64,000 nt of DNA, taken from the NCBI GenBank assembly GCA_023053685.1, contig JALIGW010000001.1, positions 161,698,547-161,762,546 on the forward strand, in the 5' to 3' direction. The translations under genes were made by a program, and so were the position numbers. The stretch comes from Diadophis punctatus similis. Its lineage: Eukaryota; Chordata; Lepidosauria; Squamata; Dipsadidae. Each line of letters starts with the position of its first letter. Position 1 is the stretch's first letter. Shown in pieces: positions 21,154 through 63,639 of this stretch. The notes beneath the pieces were generated by a model that made no database searches, was not told the DNA's origin, and saw only the letters and a program-made list of their open reading frames with translations.

Positions 21154-23954
21154 GTTGCAAAGACACTTCCAATTTCACGCGGGAGAAAACCCGAATACCC
21201 AAAGACCTACATACAAACACCCGCGAAAACCTCAGAAAACAAATATCGTACCTCTACGGGGAGGATATCCACCATCTGACCAGGACTTATGAAAAACTTG
21301 AAGTCCAAAGAGCTTCCATTTTATGTGACCTTGCGTTCCTACGCAACTGCCGTGATCAAAATGTTATCCCCAAATGCTTCCAATTGAAATACCACTCCAA
21401 CTCTGCAGCCACCAAACGCATCCTGAAAAGAACAGGACTGGCCCTAATCAGAAATGAACTTCACACAAAAAGATTCCTCCTAGACCGAATCAACAAAGAT
21501 CTCCTCACACTACACCTCGAACTCAGCAACAAGATCCACCGCACACTTTGGGACAAATCCAAACAACTCGCCGTCTGGAGAGCCGAAACACAGACTACCC
21601 TCAAGACAGACACACACACTAACAAACTCCGAAGACTACAAGAACAGCAGAAACAAACCCCTCCCCCCTCACAGCCACACAGGAAACAAACAGTGCATAA
21701 CATCTCAGATAGGATCCTCAGCAAAGCCGAAACCAATGTCCTTTCCAAAGGATTCAACTTTGCAGTCGCTCCCAAACACATCCCCACTGAAACCATTATA
21801 TGCGGAGTTGAAACCAGCCTGACCAAAATCAACCCCAACGATGCTAACAGAATCAGACTCGATATCACCAACATCCTCTGCACCAGCAAGCCACCCAAAA
21901 ACAACTTACCCAAAGAGGAACAGACTGCACTACGTAACCTGAAAGAAGACACCAGCATAATAATCCTACCAGCAGACAAGGGCAACGCCACGGTGGTTAT
22001 GAACACATCTGACTACCAAACCAAATTAACCAACCTACTCCAAGACTCCACATACAAACCCCTAAACACAGACCCCACCACCTACCTGGAAAAAACCACT
22101 AGATCCAAAATAAAAGCCTCTCCCATCAGCGAAGAGATCCAGCAAAGAATCATTCCCAGAGAGAAATCATCCAGATGCCCCAAGCTCTATGGTCTCCCCA
22201 AGATACACAAAGAAGGAACCCCACTTAGACCCATAGTCAGCTCCATAGGCTCACCTCTACAAAACCTAGCCAAATTTCTCGCAAAACAACTACAACCTTA
22301 TGCAGAATCCATCACCTCATATGTAAAAAACTCATTCCAGTTCATAGAGATCATAAAGAAACAAAACTTACAGCCCAGTGACCTACTCGTGAGCTTCGAT
22401 GTCATATCCCTCTTCACCCAAGTGCCAATCAAAGAAGCCTTGACAGCTATCCAAAACAAATACAACCCCCCCAAGCACATCCTAGATCTGACCAACCACT
22501 GCCTATCCAACACATACTTCATCTATAACGGACAAAAATACAAACAAATGGAAGGAGCACCCATGGGATCACCCCTCTCACCTGTCATTGCTAACCTCTA
22601 TATGGAACACTTTGAAACCCAAGCTCTAGAAAAATCTGATCACAAACCCAAACTCTGGCTCAGATATGTAGATGACACCTTCATAATCTGGCCACACGGG
22701 AAAGAAAAACTGGACAACTTCCTCATACACCTCAACAGCCTACACCCCAAAATACAGTTCACCATGGAAACAGAAGCTAACAACCAACTTCCTTTCCTGG
22801 ATGTCTTAGTCTACAAGAAATCCAATGGCTCACTAGGACACACCATCTACCAGAAGAAAACCCACACTAACCGCTATCTGCACGCACTCTCACACCACCA
22901 CCCAGCACAGATCAACTCCGTAGCCAAGACACTCATCTCCAGAACAAAACGCCTAGCTGACGAACAACACCTAAAAACCGAACTAAATACTCTCACTAAC
23001 GTACTAGTATCCAATGGATTCCAAAGAAATAAGATCACCAACCTAATCCAAAAAGAAACCCCCACTAAAATCCAAGACAGAGAACAAGAAAACGGCAAAG
23101 CCCTCCTACCATACATAAAAGGAACCACAGACAGAATCAGCAAGATCCTCCACAAACACAACATCAAGACAGCATTCTGCACAAACCGAAAAATATCCAC
23201 CATCCTAAGAAACCCCAAAGACAAAATTGAGTTAGAAAATCAAGGAGTATATGAAATCCCATGCACCGCCTGCCCCACCACATACATTGGACAAACCAAC
23301 AGAAGAATAAGTGCACGCATTGAAGAACACAAGAACTCAGTCAAAAAAGAGGAACCAACTTCTTCCTTGGTCCAACATCTTAAAGCCACAGGACATGAAA
23401 TTAACTTTAAAAAGACCAGAACTATCGCCAAAACTGAACATTTTAACAATAGAATAATCAGAGAAGCCATTGAGATAGAGAAACGCCCACACAGCATGAA
23501 TAAACGAGATGACACCTCCCGCCTACCAGCCATTTGGAAACCCGCACTTGTTGACAAACGAGTCCCTAACACTAAGAATGACACTAGACCCACACTCACG
23601 AAAACCACACAGGATGTCACCACCACACACCCATGCAAAAAGCAAACCCAAACCCACACCAATGAGGCACGGCCACAAACCAGAAGCCAGACCATAGCTG
23701 CATCTTTAGCCACTCTAAACCCCTCCATTCCATACATGAAGCAAACGGACACCCCAGCCAATCATAGCACAGCCAACCCCCCATCCAATCAGAGCACAGC
23801 CAAGCCCCCAACAAATCAGAACACACCTCCACCCAATCAGAACACAGCCAAGCTCCCACCCTATCAGTTCAAACCCCCAGTGGCAGTTAAAAGGAAGAAA
23901 CAGCTGCAATCTCACATTGCTCCTAGAAGCAGCAAGCTGAAGACTCCAGCCTGA
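21126..23954 (+). CDS. Penelope-like element protein: reverse transcriptase plus GIY-YIG endonuclease (right arm)
   Basis: Second intact 942-codon ORF, on the + strand, giving the same protein as the left arm: N-terminal region, RT with YVDD at 514-517, GIY-YIG nuclease with GVY 707-709 and YIG 720-722, repetitive Pro/Asn/Gln tail. I chose the first ATG of the ATGATG pair; the second is one codon later and equally possible. After the stop the terminal repeat sequence (about 80 bp matching the ORF start) recurs, then (TA)n. Codon and base identity with the left copy implies very recent duplication or an assembly foldback. By motif it is closer to Neptune/Poseidon-type PLEs than to Athena, which lacks the nuclease; this subfamily call is tentative. 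Confidence 0.93.
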   Translation: MMTNETSSKRCKDTSNFTREKTRIPKDLHTNTRENLRKQISYLYGEDIHHLTRTYEKLEVQRASILCDLAFLRNCRDQNVIPKCFQLKYHSNSAATKRILKRTGLALIRNELHTKRFLLDRINKDLLTLHLELSNKIHRTLWDKSKQLAVWRAETQTTLKTDTHTNKLRRLQEQQKQTPPPSQPHRKQTVHNISDRILSKAETNVLSKGFNFAVAPKHIPTETIICGVETSLTKINPNDANRIRLDITNILCTSKPPKNNLPKEEQTALRNLKEDTSIIILPADKGNATVVMNTSDYQTKLTNLLQDSTYKPLNTDPTTYLEKTTRSKIKASPISEEIQQRIIPREKSSRCPKLYGLPKIHKEGTPLRPIVSSIGSPLQNLAKFLAKQLQPYAESITSYVKNSFQFIEIIKKQNLQPSDLLVSFDVISLFTQVPIKEALTAIQNKYNPPKHILDLTNHCLSNTYFIYNGQKYKQMEGAPMGSPLSPVIANLYMEHFETQALEKSDHKPKLWLRYVDDTFIIWPHGKEKLDNFLIHLNSLHPKIQFTMETEANNQLPFLDVLVYKKSNGSLGHTIYQKKTHTNRYLHALSHHHPAQINSVAKTLISRTKRLADEQHLKTELNTLTNVLVSNGFQRNKITNLIQKETPTKIQDREQENGKALLPYIKGTTDRISKILHKHNIKTAFCTNRKISTILRNPKDKIELENQGVYEIPCTACPTTYIGQTNRRISARIEEHKNSVKKEEPTSSLVQHLKATGHEINFKKTRTIAKTEHFNNRIIREAIEIEKRPHSMNKRDDTSRLPAIWKPALVDKRVPNTKNDTRPTLTKTTQDVTTTHPCKKQTQTHTNEARPQTRSQTIAASLATLNPSIPYMKQTDTPANHSTANPPSNQSTAKPPTNQNTPPPNQNTAKLPPYQFKPPVAVKRKKQLQSHIAPRSSKLKTPA

Positions 23955-23981
23955 TGATGACGAATGAGACTTCGTCGAAAC
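23951..23981 (+). ncRNA. Hammerhead-ribozyme-like core at the PLE 3' end (right arm)
   Basis: Fourth copy of the CTGATGA / stem II / GAAAC core, across the stop codon of the right full-length ORF. Confidence 0.55.
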
Positions 23982-24035
23982 GTTGCAAAGACACTTCCAA
24001 TTTCACGCGGGAGAAAACCCGAATACCCAAAGACC

Positions 24036-24455
<420 letters not shown>

Positions 24456-24553
24456 TCAACCTTGGATTTCTGAGACATGATTTTTTAACAGAATTGTCCT
24501 TACCTGAGTCTAATTGTTGATCAAAATTGCCTCTCCTTTTTTATTTGCTGAAT

Positions 24554-56141
<31,588 letters not shown>

Positions 56142-56261
56142 TCTGACAGGAAAAAAACTCATAATAAGCTATTTTTCCAACTTTTAAATGGCTTTACTTT
56201 GACAGAGAGGTAAAATCTGACAACCTGATTCCATATTATATTATATTCACTATATTTACTG

Positions 56262-56375
56262 TATGTTCCAGCGTATAAGATGACTGGGCATCTAAGACGA
56301 CCCCCAACCTTTCTAGTTAAAATATAAAGTTTGGGATATACTCGCCGTATAAGACTACCCCTTCTACCATCTTTC
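56262..56375. mobile_element. DNA transposon terminus, 'CAGCGTATAAGATGACTGGG' type
   Basis: Contains the repeated GTATAAGA / CTAAGACGACCCCC motifs and 'ctcgccgtataagactaccc'. Only one end is recognisable; the partner end was not found beyond the pyrimidine tract. Confidence 0.5.
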
Positions 56376-56379
56376 TTTT

Positions 56380-56405
56380 TCTTTCTGTCTTTCTTCCTTC
56401 CTAAC

Positions 56406-56478
<73 letters not shown>

Positions 56479-56581
56479 TTTGTCTTCCTTCCTTTCTAAC
56501 ATCTGTCTTTCTTTCTTTCTTCCTTCCTTCCTTCCTTCCTTCCTTCCTTCCTTCCTTCCTTCCTTCCTTAACTTCTTTCTT

Positions 56582-56636
<55 letters not shown>

Positions 56637-56713
56637 TCTTTCTTCTTCTTTCTTCTTCCTTCCTTCCTTCTTTCCTTCCTTCTTTCTTTCTTTTGTCTTT
56701 CTTCTTTCCTAAC

Positions 56714-56801
<88 letters not shown>
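56380..56801. repeat. Polypyrimidine tract of TTTC, TTCC and TCTG tetramers
   Basis: Blocks of (TTTC)n, (TTCC)n, (TCTG)n and again (TTTC)n over about 420 bp. The long Lys/Glu/Arg-rich frame on the minus strand (298 codons) is a product of this tract. Confidence 0.95.
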
Positions 56802-57029
56802 ACTGTGGCTCCTTTCTCCCTCACCCAGCCCTCTTCCAAGATGCCAAGTCCTGGAAGAGAAGCCTGGAAGAGCATCACACTTCCAGGTCCCGGCCGAGGG
56901 TCGCTCCCGGGGGAACTGCGCCAAGTGAGGTAGGTGGGTGGGTTGCTCCCCTCCTCTCCTCTTGGAGGAAGAAGGAGCCTCTGTCGCCGTCTCCCGCAAG
57001 GCTCCAGCCACCCGACTGAGTCCTCGACC

Positions 57030-57640
57030 GCGGCACCGGCAGGGTTAATGCGCATGGGAGGAAAGGAGAGAGCGCGCTACCACCGCCGCTGCTGCTATTG
57101 CCGCTTTGGCATGTCCTTCGCGCAAGGCGCTGCATGTGCGAAGTCTCCCTGGTCGCTGTGGCTTCACCGGGGAGCACGCGTCCTGGTCAACTATGGAGAC
57201 GCTGCGCACGCGGGATGGACCATGGAGCAGAGGCGCCTGGCGAGCGGGGCAAGAGGCGCGGGGATGCCAGAAGTGGCGGCATCGGCGGCAGGCTCCTGCC
57301 CGTGTCTCCCACCCGTCCGCCCGCCTCTCATTCTTTTAAATGCTAAGGCAAGAGGCAGGTGGGCGGGAGACCCGGGCAGGAGCCTGCCGCTGATGCCGCC
57401 ACTTCTGGCATCCCCATGCCTCTTGCCCCACTCGCCGGGCGCCTCTGCTCCGCGGTCCCTCCTGCGCGCACAATGTCTCCATCGTTGACCAGGACGCGGG
57501 CTCCCCGGTGCAGCCACAGCGACCGGGGAGACTTCGCACATACAACGCCTTGCGCGAAGGACACGCCAGAGCAGCAATAGCAGCAGCGGCGGCGGTAGCG
57601 AGTGCTCTCCTTCCCTCCCATGTGCCGCAGCCTTCCCAGC
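57030..57640. repeat. GC-rich long inverted repeat (foldback), about 300-bp arms
   Basis: Left and right arms are imperfect reverse complements centred at about 57337, e.g. CCTTCGCGCAAGGCG at 57115 and its complement at 57546-57560. The centre is the short AT-rich 'ttcttttaaatgc'. Probably the body of a foldback-type or hAT-like non-autonomous element; termini and TSD not found. Confidence 0.7.
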
Positions 57641-58283
57641 AGGCTGCCGGACAAGCCCGAGGAGACTGAGATTTTTCTTGGGGGCCATTTGTTTCCTTTG
57701 GCTTTTACTATTTTTTTTCTCCTTTATGTTTCTGTTTAGAAATTTTTGTCTCTTTTGCTTAGTCCTAATTGTAAATGTATATATTTGCTTTGTAGACTTA
57801 GTTGCCAATTCTATTATGTCTCCAAAAACCAATAAAATAATATTATTAGCAGCAGCATCCGCAGCAGTTGAGGAGGTATTATTACCTACATCAGAAAATC
57901 CCATGGGACCTCCAGCAACAAATCAGGGTATTGTCGGGGGGGGGCCTCAGAACCGAATGTAGCATGACCTAACATCTCTTTGCCCAACACCTCTGAAGGA
58001 GATCCCACAAGGCAAGCGTCTGTCAAGGTTCCGAGTAATGAACCCAACCAATTCAACAACTCAGACTTTTAGCTTTTTCAAAGAACTGCTTTATTGAGTA
58101 CATCAGTTCGGCACAGTTGAAAAACAAACCAGCTCTTGCTATTTCCCACACTTTCAATATAATTAAAGATTATACAGCTCCCTCCCTCCTTGTCACAGGA
58201 CATGTTGTCCAATTAGGTATTCTGGCACCTCCTTGGTAACCTCTTCCAGTCTCTAGCCAGCACGTGATAGGATGACCTTGGTT
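57641..58283. other. Sequence of unknown nature between foldback and ORF1-only element
   Basis: About 58020-58140 contains TGTCAAGGTTCC and the complement of an AATAAA signal (GCTTTATTGAG), which could be an LTR edge on the minus strand, but no partner LTR was seen. Confidence 0.3.
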
Positions 58284-58938
58284 CCCATGGTAAGTTGTTT
58301 TTTTAAAAAATTGAAAAAGTTTTATGTGTACAAAGTACAAACATTTTTATAATATTTTCTCCCCCAACCCCCATCTCCCCCTCCCCCCTCCCTAGACTTC
58401 CCAGAACATATACAGGGTATATAGAATCTACACAAATATAAAACTACTATATACTAACAAATTATTAACTTCCAAATATCATAAAATCTTAACTCCTTAT
58501 ACTATTAATTAAACTAAAAGTTTTTAAATTAAAATATATCCTTCACAGTTTATTTAATTCAGATATAATCTGTCCTTCTTCTCCATTATCAAATATGTCA
58601 TTTAAATAGCTTTAACAATATTCTAAAATTTCCACTTCCAATTTTATACTACCAACAACCTAACCGCAATTATTAAATTCAAAAGCAGGTTAAACCATAT
58701 CTAAAAAATACTTAGCAACTTTACATTCGTTTAGTTACATTAAATTACATTCTATACTTGATTCCACCATATCGTACAATTTAATTCTATTCTCTACCAA
58801 TTTAGTCTCTATTATATTACAATACCTTCTATCCCTATTCCCCAAACTATGTTATTAATTCCATCATGCTATTTAAAACCAATTTAATCTCAGTTACATC
58901 TCTTTACCTTCTATAATTAAACCTCTTATAATTTAATT

Positions 58939-59138
58939 CCTCTAACCTTATACATCCTCATATATACATTTACACTTTAGTCTTACTTATTTTGCTTTAT
59001 CCTTGCTTTATCCTACTAGCACTAAAACATCAATTTTTCCTCTAACCTTATGCATCCTCATATATACATTTACACTTTATTCTTACTTATTTTGCTTTAT
59101 CCTTACTTTATCCTACTAACACTAAAACATCAATTTTT
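58939..59138. repeat. Tandem duplication, two 100-bp units, in the 3' UTR of copy 2
   Basis: 58939-59038 and 59039-59138 are nearly identical (start CCTCTAACCTTA, end CATCAATTTTT). Copy 1 has only one unit. Confidence 0.85.
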
Positions 59139-59400
59139 AATTCCCCTCGCTTTCAAATCTGCGAGAGGAATTGAATATTTCTTTAAGTTGACGTCTGAAA
59201 ATATGTCGATTTGATCTTGCTTCATTTCGAGGAGTTGAGGACTGGAATGAATAATTTGATTCTTCTTCACTTGCAACACTTTCACTTTCAGCAAATACTT
59301 CTCTAATCTGCCCTGAATCATTTGTTTGTTCTTGTCTATTCAGAATTCCTTTTTGTTGTGGAATATGCAAATCTTCCTTTCCCTCTCCTTTGACATTCAC
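59137..59400 (-). pseudogene. Charged C-terminal extension of ORF1, copy 2
   Basis: Continues ORF1 in a shifted frame: GILNRQEQTNDSGQIREV, then QSSTPRNEAR and IFRRQLKEIF, which match the tail of copy 1. The unit duplicated in copy 1 is single here. Conservation of this tail in both copies argues it belongs to the protein. Confidence 0.7.
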
Positions 59401-59438
59401 ATTTCCTTTATCTTCTGGTGGTTTTAGTGTCCCCTCCT

Positions 59439-60314
59439 TTAATACATTGGCCAGAAAATCCTTTGCTTTGGCAATCTATAACTTTCTGCCCTGTAATAAA
59501 CCGTTAGTCCAGTCGGGATAATCCATTTGTATTTTATCTGTTGCATTTTCAGCTCTTCCACCAGAAAAGTATAATCTTTACGTGCCTTGAGTATTTTGGA
59601 AGGAATTTCCTTAAATATCAAAACTTCATGTTCTTCCACCTTCAGCTTGTTTTTATAAGTCGCCTGTAAGATACGATTTCGCAATGCTTTTGTAGTAAAA
59701 TATATTACAATGTCTCTTGGCAAGTGATTTTTTTTTGCAAACCAAGAATTGACACGGTATATTTTTTCAATCTGACCTCCCAATTCCTCTTTTGTCTCCC
59801 CCAAAAACTGCCCCAGTACATCCACAATCTTATCCTTTAAAACTTCTTGTGCATTTTCTTTTATACCTCTCAAACGTAGAGCAAATTCCATATCTTTATA
59901 TTGAACCATCGTTAGTTCTGCCTCAGTTACTTCAATTTTTTTCTGCATCTCCGTTACTTTTTCACCCAGAATCATCGTGGTCTGTTTAATTTCAACCACA
60001 TCCTGTTTTAATAATTCCATGTTAGATACCACTGTTTTAAGTACAGTTTCCACATTATCTTTGGTTTGTTGAGTCTGAGATGAAAACTCCTCTGAGACAG
60101 CTTGTATTTTTCCATTGATTTCAGTAATTTTTCCATTGATTTCTTTAATTTTTTTATTAACTGCTAAAGCAATCTCCTTCTGCATTTCTTTTATGGATTG
60201 CTGCCACGTCTCAAACGTACAAATCTGTGTTGGGGGGGCAAAGTCTTGCAAAGAGAGATTTTCAACTTTTTCTATTCTTTTAAAAGGAGGAGTCTTTACC
60301 AATTTTAAAGACAT
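59439..60314 (-). CDS. L1 ORF1p-like protein of the ORF1-only element, copy 2
   Basis: 291 codons from the ATG at 60314, open through almost the whole ORF1p fold. Residues about 30-125 form a coiled coil (KKIKEINGKITEINGKIQAV), about 130-230 the RRM-like domain (DMEFALRLRGIKEN, then RDIVIYFTTKALRNRIL), and about 230-285 the C-terminal domain (PSKILKARKDYTFLVEELK). ORF1p of L1 is a trimeric RNA chaperone that coats the transcript. The frame ends at a shift near 59440, separating the charged tail at 59137-59400. No RT or endonuclease accompanies it, so mobilisation must have used an L1 in trans. Confidence 0.85.
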   Translation of the reverse strand: MSLKLVKTPPFKRIEKVENLSLQDFAPPTQICTFETWQQSIKEMQKEIALAVNKKIKEINGKITEINGKIQAVSEEFSSQTQQTKDNVETVLKTVVSNMELLKQDVVEIKQTTMILGEKVTEMQKKIEVTEAELTMVQYKDMEFALRLRGIKENAQEVLKDKIVDVLGQFLGETKEELGGQIEKIYRVNSWFAKKNHLPRDIVIYFTTKALRNRILQATYKNKLKVEEHEVLIFKEIPSKILKARKDYTFLVEELKMQQIKYKWIIPTGLTVYYRAESYRLPKQRIFWPMY

Positions 60315-60932
60315 CTTGACTTGTTATAATTCTTATATATTTATTAAAAAGCCAAAAGCAAAGTCCATCAAAGTAAAAAATAGGAAATAAAAGAGATTTC
60401 TTACAGGCAGCTGTTAGGAAACGGAATTCTCACTAGTTTTCAGTAGCTTCCGCTTTCTCCACACCCTTTGAAATTCCAAACGCCATCTTTAGCTACTTTG
60501 TTGCCTCCAAAAAATCCGAAAAACAACACCGGAGTTAAGTAAAGATACTTGCTGTTAGATTCTCCTGGTATGTTCCGTCTGCTACATTGTTTAGAATAAA
60601 AAGAAAAAAATCAATTTGTTACCAGCAGAGATGGTCGCGGCTTCTTGCTCCGCTAAAAATAAGCGGAGGCATTCCAGGTCCGGAGCTAATGACAGACTTC
60701 AAGGGAGCCCTCACCCTTTGCACCCCAGAGCTTCTTCTGGGGTGTTAGGGGGGCTCTACCTCTGCCCATCTGCTCTCCTCCCCTCCCTTTGCCCGGGACG
60801 GGAGTTTCCAAGCCACCAGACAGCTGATGTGGCTTATCTGGCTGCTTTTACGGAGCCTGGAATCCGGCACCCATAAAGAGCGTCCAGCGAGGCTCGCGGC
60901 GCCACCGGAAGCCTCCCCCATGGTAAGTTGTT

Positions 60933-62718
60933 GATGTCTGGTCAGACATTCCAAAGCTCCCTCCCCCCCCCAAACTGTATCAAGCTGAGAAATGGAGAAA
61001 ATGGCTGCAACAGACCCAATCCGTTTTGAAGTTGACAGTGTCATTAAATGAGGTCAATGTCATCCATTATGAACAAGACCTCCCCCTGGAAGCTTCTGGT
61101 TGACATCGTGGTGAGATCGGACATGAGGAGCGGGTCTCCCAAGTCCCATGCCGAATTCTCCTCGTTGGTGGGCTATGAATGGAGCCAAAGCTGCCCTGTA
61201 GGGGCAGTGAAGCAAAGAGGGGTGTGTGAGGTCGCGGAGAGTCGCAACTCTCCTGTCTGACCCGGGGTTCTTTTTCCCTCTCAGCCACAGTGAGGAGAAG
61301 GGGCAGCCTAAAGATGGCTGCCATGAAGCTGGGACAATCACGGAACAACTAAGTGGTGCTGGAGTGAAGTAGGTGAACAGTGACTGGAACTGGGGGAGAG
61401 GATTCCTTTTTATTTAAAATCTAACCCCAAGGAATAATTTAGAACTATTTGCTCAGAATTATTTGTTAAAGTGGCAATTAAGCATTCTGAGAAAAATACC
61501 AGACTGGAAGGAAAAGACTTAAAGAGAGAAAAACAATACACCTCTAAAAAATACAGAAAATTGGATTCTTAAACTGGGAAGTTGTGGTAATGGGAAGGCA
61601 TTTTAAAATGCTTGAATTATTTACTAAAAAACTTATCCTGCTTCTATAATTGAATTACAATTAAAATTATGATCAAAATAACTAAAATTAGACTGACTAT
61701 TGGCAATACTGAAATTTAAGTTGAGAGCGCCACCTGCTGATGAAAGGAAAATATACAAGTCTGGGAACACTTACATGAAGGACTTTGAAAATATTTTCTG
61801 GGTTATATCTAACCACTCCACTACTACTGGAGAGATAAATACGAGAACAAGGAAGTTGTTTGATTAAACTGACCCCAATGTGATGCTAGAAGATTGAACC
61901 TATAAAAGGGATGTAAAGAGATTTTGGATAACTCCTGGGACTGTTTCAATGGAATTGATTGATTACCTATGGCAGGGGTCGGCAACCTGTGGCTCCAGAG
62001 CCGCATGTGGCTCTTTAGCCCCTCCCCTGTGGCTCCCTGTCATACCCACAGGTTGCTTGGGGGACTCCGGGCCTGCGGAGTCCCCCAAGGGAGCCCGGGC
62101 CTGTTTGAAGCGGCGGCTGGCCGGCCGGCGGGTGGGAATGAGGGTGGCCGGCCACCAAGAGGCCACGGATGGTTCCGTGCAAGCAGTGTGCCGCAAAAGG
62201 GGGGCGCACGAGATTGGGGGGTAACGGATCCACATAGCAACCACTCCCGCCATGCCCCCTCCACAGCTGACACCGGAAGGGCTCTGATTGTTTCCGAGGC
62301 GAACAGAGAAAAACCATCCTTCAGAGCCCATGCTGATTGGTCAGAGGCAGTCATAGACCCGCCTTCACATCCGGCGGGAAGCGTTTTAAACTTGTGCTCG
62401 CCGCTGCCTCCACCTCCATTAGCAGAGTTTGGTGCAGAGGAACATTTAAAGCAAGCTCTACTCGTCGGAGTTTGGCACGGAGGAGCGAAGGGAGTCCCTG
62501 GTCGGAGCTGGCGAGGCCCGGAGCCCTCACAAGGGGAAGTTAGGTGCGGGGCTCCCCTTCCTTCCCAGGCCCGGCCTTTCACCCACCCGCTCTGCCAGGG
62601 TGTATGTGTGGGGGTGTATGTGTGTGTGTGTGCACCCGCAAGGCTGGAAGGGCCACCCAGCCGGTCTCTCCACCTGCTCCGTGCGGGGCTCCAATAGTGC
62701 CCCTGCCCTGCCCTAAGT
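60933..62718. other. Possible L1 5' region with hAT-like insertion
   Basis: Contains non-coding sequence that could be an L1 leader. From about 61974 a hAT-type terminus (AGGGGTCGGCAACCTGTGG) is followed by GC-rich DNA up to about 62700; its other end and TSD were not found. A short (TG)n run lies near 62612-62630. The overlapping long frames on both strands are unsupported. Confidence 0.35.
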
Positions 62719-63207
62719 TTGAAGGAGATGGCATTGATTTTCCAAAGCACAAAGGACATTATGGAGAAAGGATTTAAGGAGATTATGGAAAAAATGGAAA
62801 ATGCTATACAAGGGATAATGAGTAAAGACGCTCAGAAAAGAGAGGAGCTAACAGGAGGAATGGAGGAAAAGATAGAACCGAAGAACCAACGAACAAAAGA
62901 AGAAGACACGGAGGAAATAATTATAAAAATAACAGTGATTGATGAATTAAACCAGGGGGAAAATATTTTAAGAGACCTAAAAAGAGAATTGGAGATACAG
63001 AAAGATACCTTTGAAAGGGAGATAGGGGTTTGGGCAGATACTTTGAAAGCTAAGCAGTGGAAGAGGGTAGAGATGGGAGAAACACCTAGATTGAATAGCC
63101 AGGATGTAAATTCAGGCAGAGAAAAAGATCCAAGAGAGGAATATGGGAGGCAAATCAAAAAAAGAATAGCAATTAAAGTATTGAAGCTGACAAGAGACAA
63201 TGGATAG
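62719..63207 (+). CDS. Coiled-coil ORF of unknown function, perhaps a truncated LINE ORF1
   Basis: 162 codons, very rich in Glu and Lys, with heptads (ILRDLKRELEIQKDTFEREI) predicting a coiled coil, no recognised catalytic motif. Followed by AT-rich sequence in which a segment near 63410-63480 recurs at 63568-63635. The context of LINE debris suggests an ORF1 N-terminus from another L1 family, but there is no RRM. The start is uncertain because the frame is open upstream of the ATG in part. Confidence 0.35.
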   Translation: MKEMALIFQSTKDIMEKGFKEIMEKMENAIQGIMSKDAQKREELTGGMEEKIEPKNQRTKEEDTEEIIIKITVIDELNQGENILRDLKRELEIQKDTFEREIGVWADTLKAKQWKRVEMGETPRLNSQDVNSGREKDPREEYGRQIKKRIAIKVLKLTRDNG

Positions 63208-63639
63208 AAAGGAAAGGGTTTCTTTTTTGTTGTTTTTGTTGTTTTGTTTGCTTTTTCTCTCTCTTTCCATTCTTTTTTAGAATGGTGGCATGATTAGAAG
63301 TTAGGAAGAAATAAGAGAATGGGGGAACATTTGTATATATATACCATTATATAATGAAACAAAAGCAATAATAAAATGGGAAAACTAGAGATTGAATGAT
63401 GGTATTATTAAGTATCTTTAAATAATATTGTGATTGGCATTGGAATAATATATTGAAACATTTAGCAATTAAATAATGAAAGAACATACTTTAATTTAAA
63501 CATGCGTATTACTAACAGAATTATATAGATTTGATGATTGTACAGAATATGATTAGAATAATTTTGTATGTTTAAATAATATTGTGATTGGTATTAGAAC
63601 CGTGTATTGAAAGATTGAATAATGAAATAATTTTAGATT

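Larger units (their letters stand above)
17091..24037. repeat. 7-kb inverted repeat (palindrome) made of Penelope-like elements
   Basis: The left arm 17091-20496 and right arm 20632-24037 are reverse complements, with positions summing to 41128 throughout. The two 942-aa ORFs translate to the same protein along their full length. The non-palindromic spacer is only 135 bp (20497-20631) and consists of extra PLE sequence. Outside the arms both sides pass into (TA)n. Each arm has a full-length copy fused head-to-tail to a 5'-truncated copy. This could be a real inverted insertion or duplication, or an assembly/read foldback. Confidence 0.85.
58300..60916 (-). mobile_element. ORF1-only L1-type retrotransposon (HAL1-like), copy 2, with TSD
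   Basis: Inverted relative to copy 1. CCCATGGTAAGTTGTT (16 bp) is duplicated at 58284-58299 and 60917-60932. Read on the minus strand it starts GGAGGCTTCCGGTGGCGCC, has the same 5' UTR, ORF1, polypurine 3' UTR and A-rich end as copy 1, and again no ORF2. Total about 2.6 kb, nearly equal to copy 1. Confidence 0.88.

Noticed and set aside
56159..57055. 298-codon Lys/Glu/Arg-rich minus-strand frame
   Set aside because: Arises from the TTTC/TTCC/TCTG tetramer tract; no homology or start context.
57678..57962. 94-codon frame with a hydrophobic N-terminus
   Set aside because: Leu/Phe-rich start comes from a T-rich stretch; no conservation or domain evidence.
58020..58283. Possible solo LTR on the minus strand
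   Set aside because: Has a TG start and an AATAAA-like signal on the minus strand, but no second LTR, polypurine tract or target duplication was found, so it is only mentioned as unknown sequence.
61949..62759. Long GC-rich overlapping frames on both strands (up to 242 codons)
   Set aside because: Open on both strands in the same place, with a hAT-type terminus at the left; no domain recognised.
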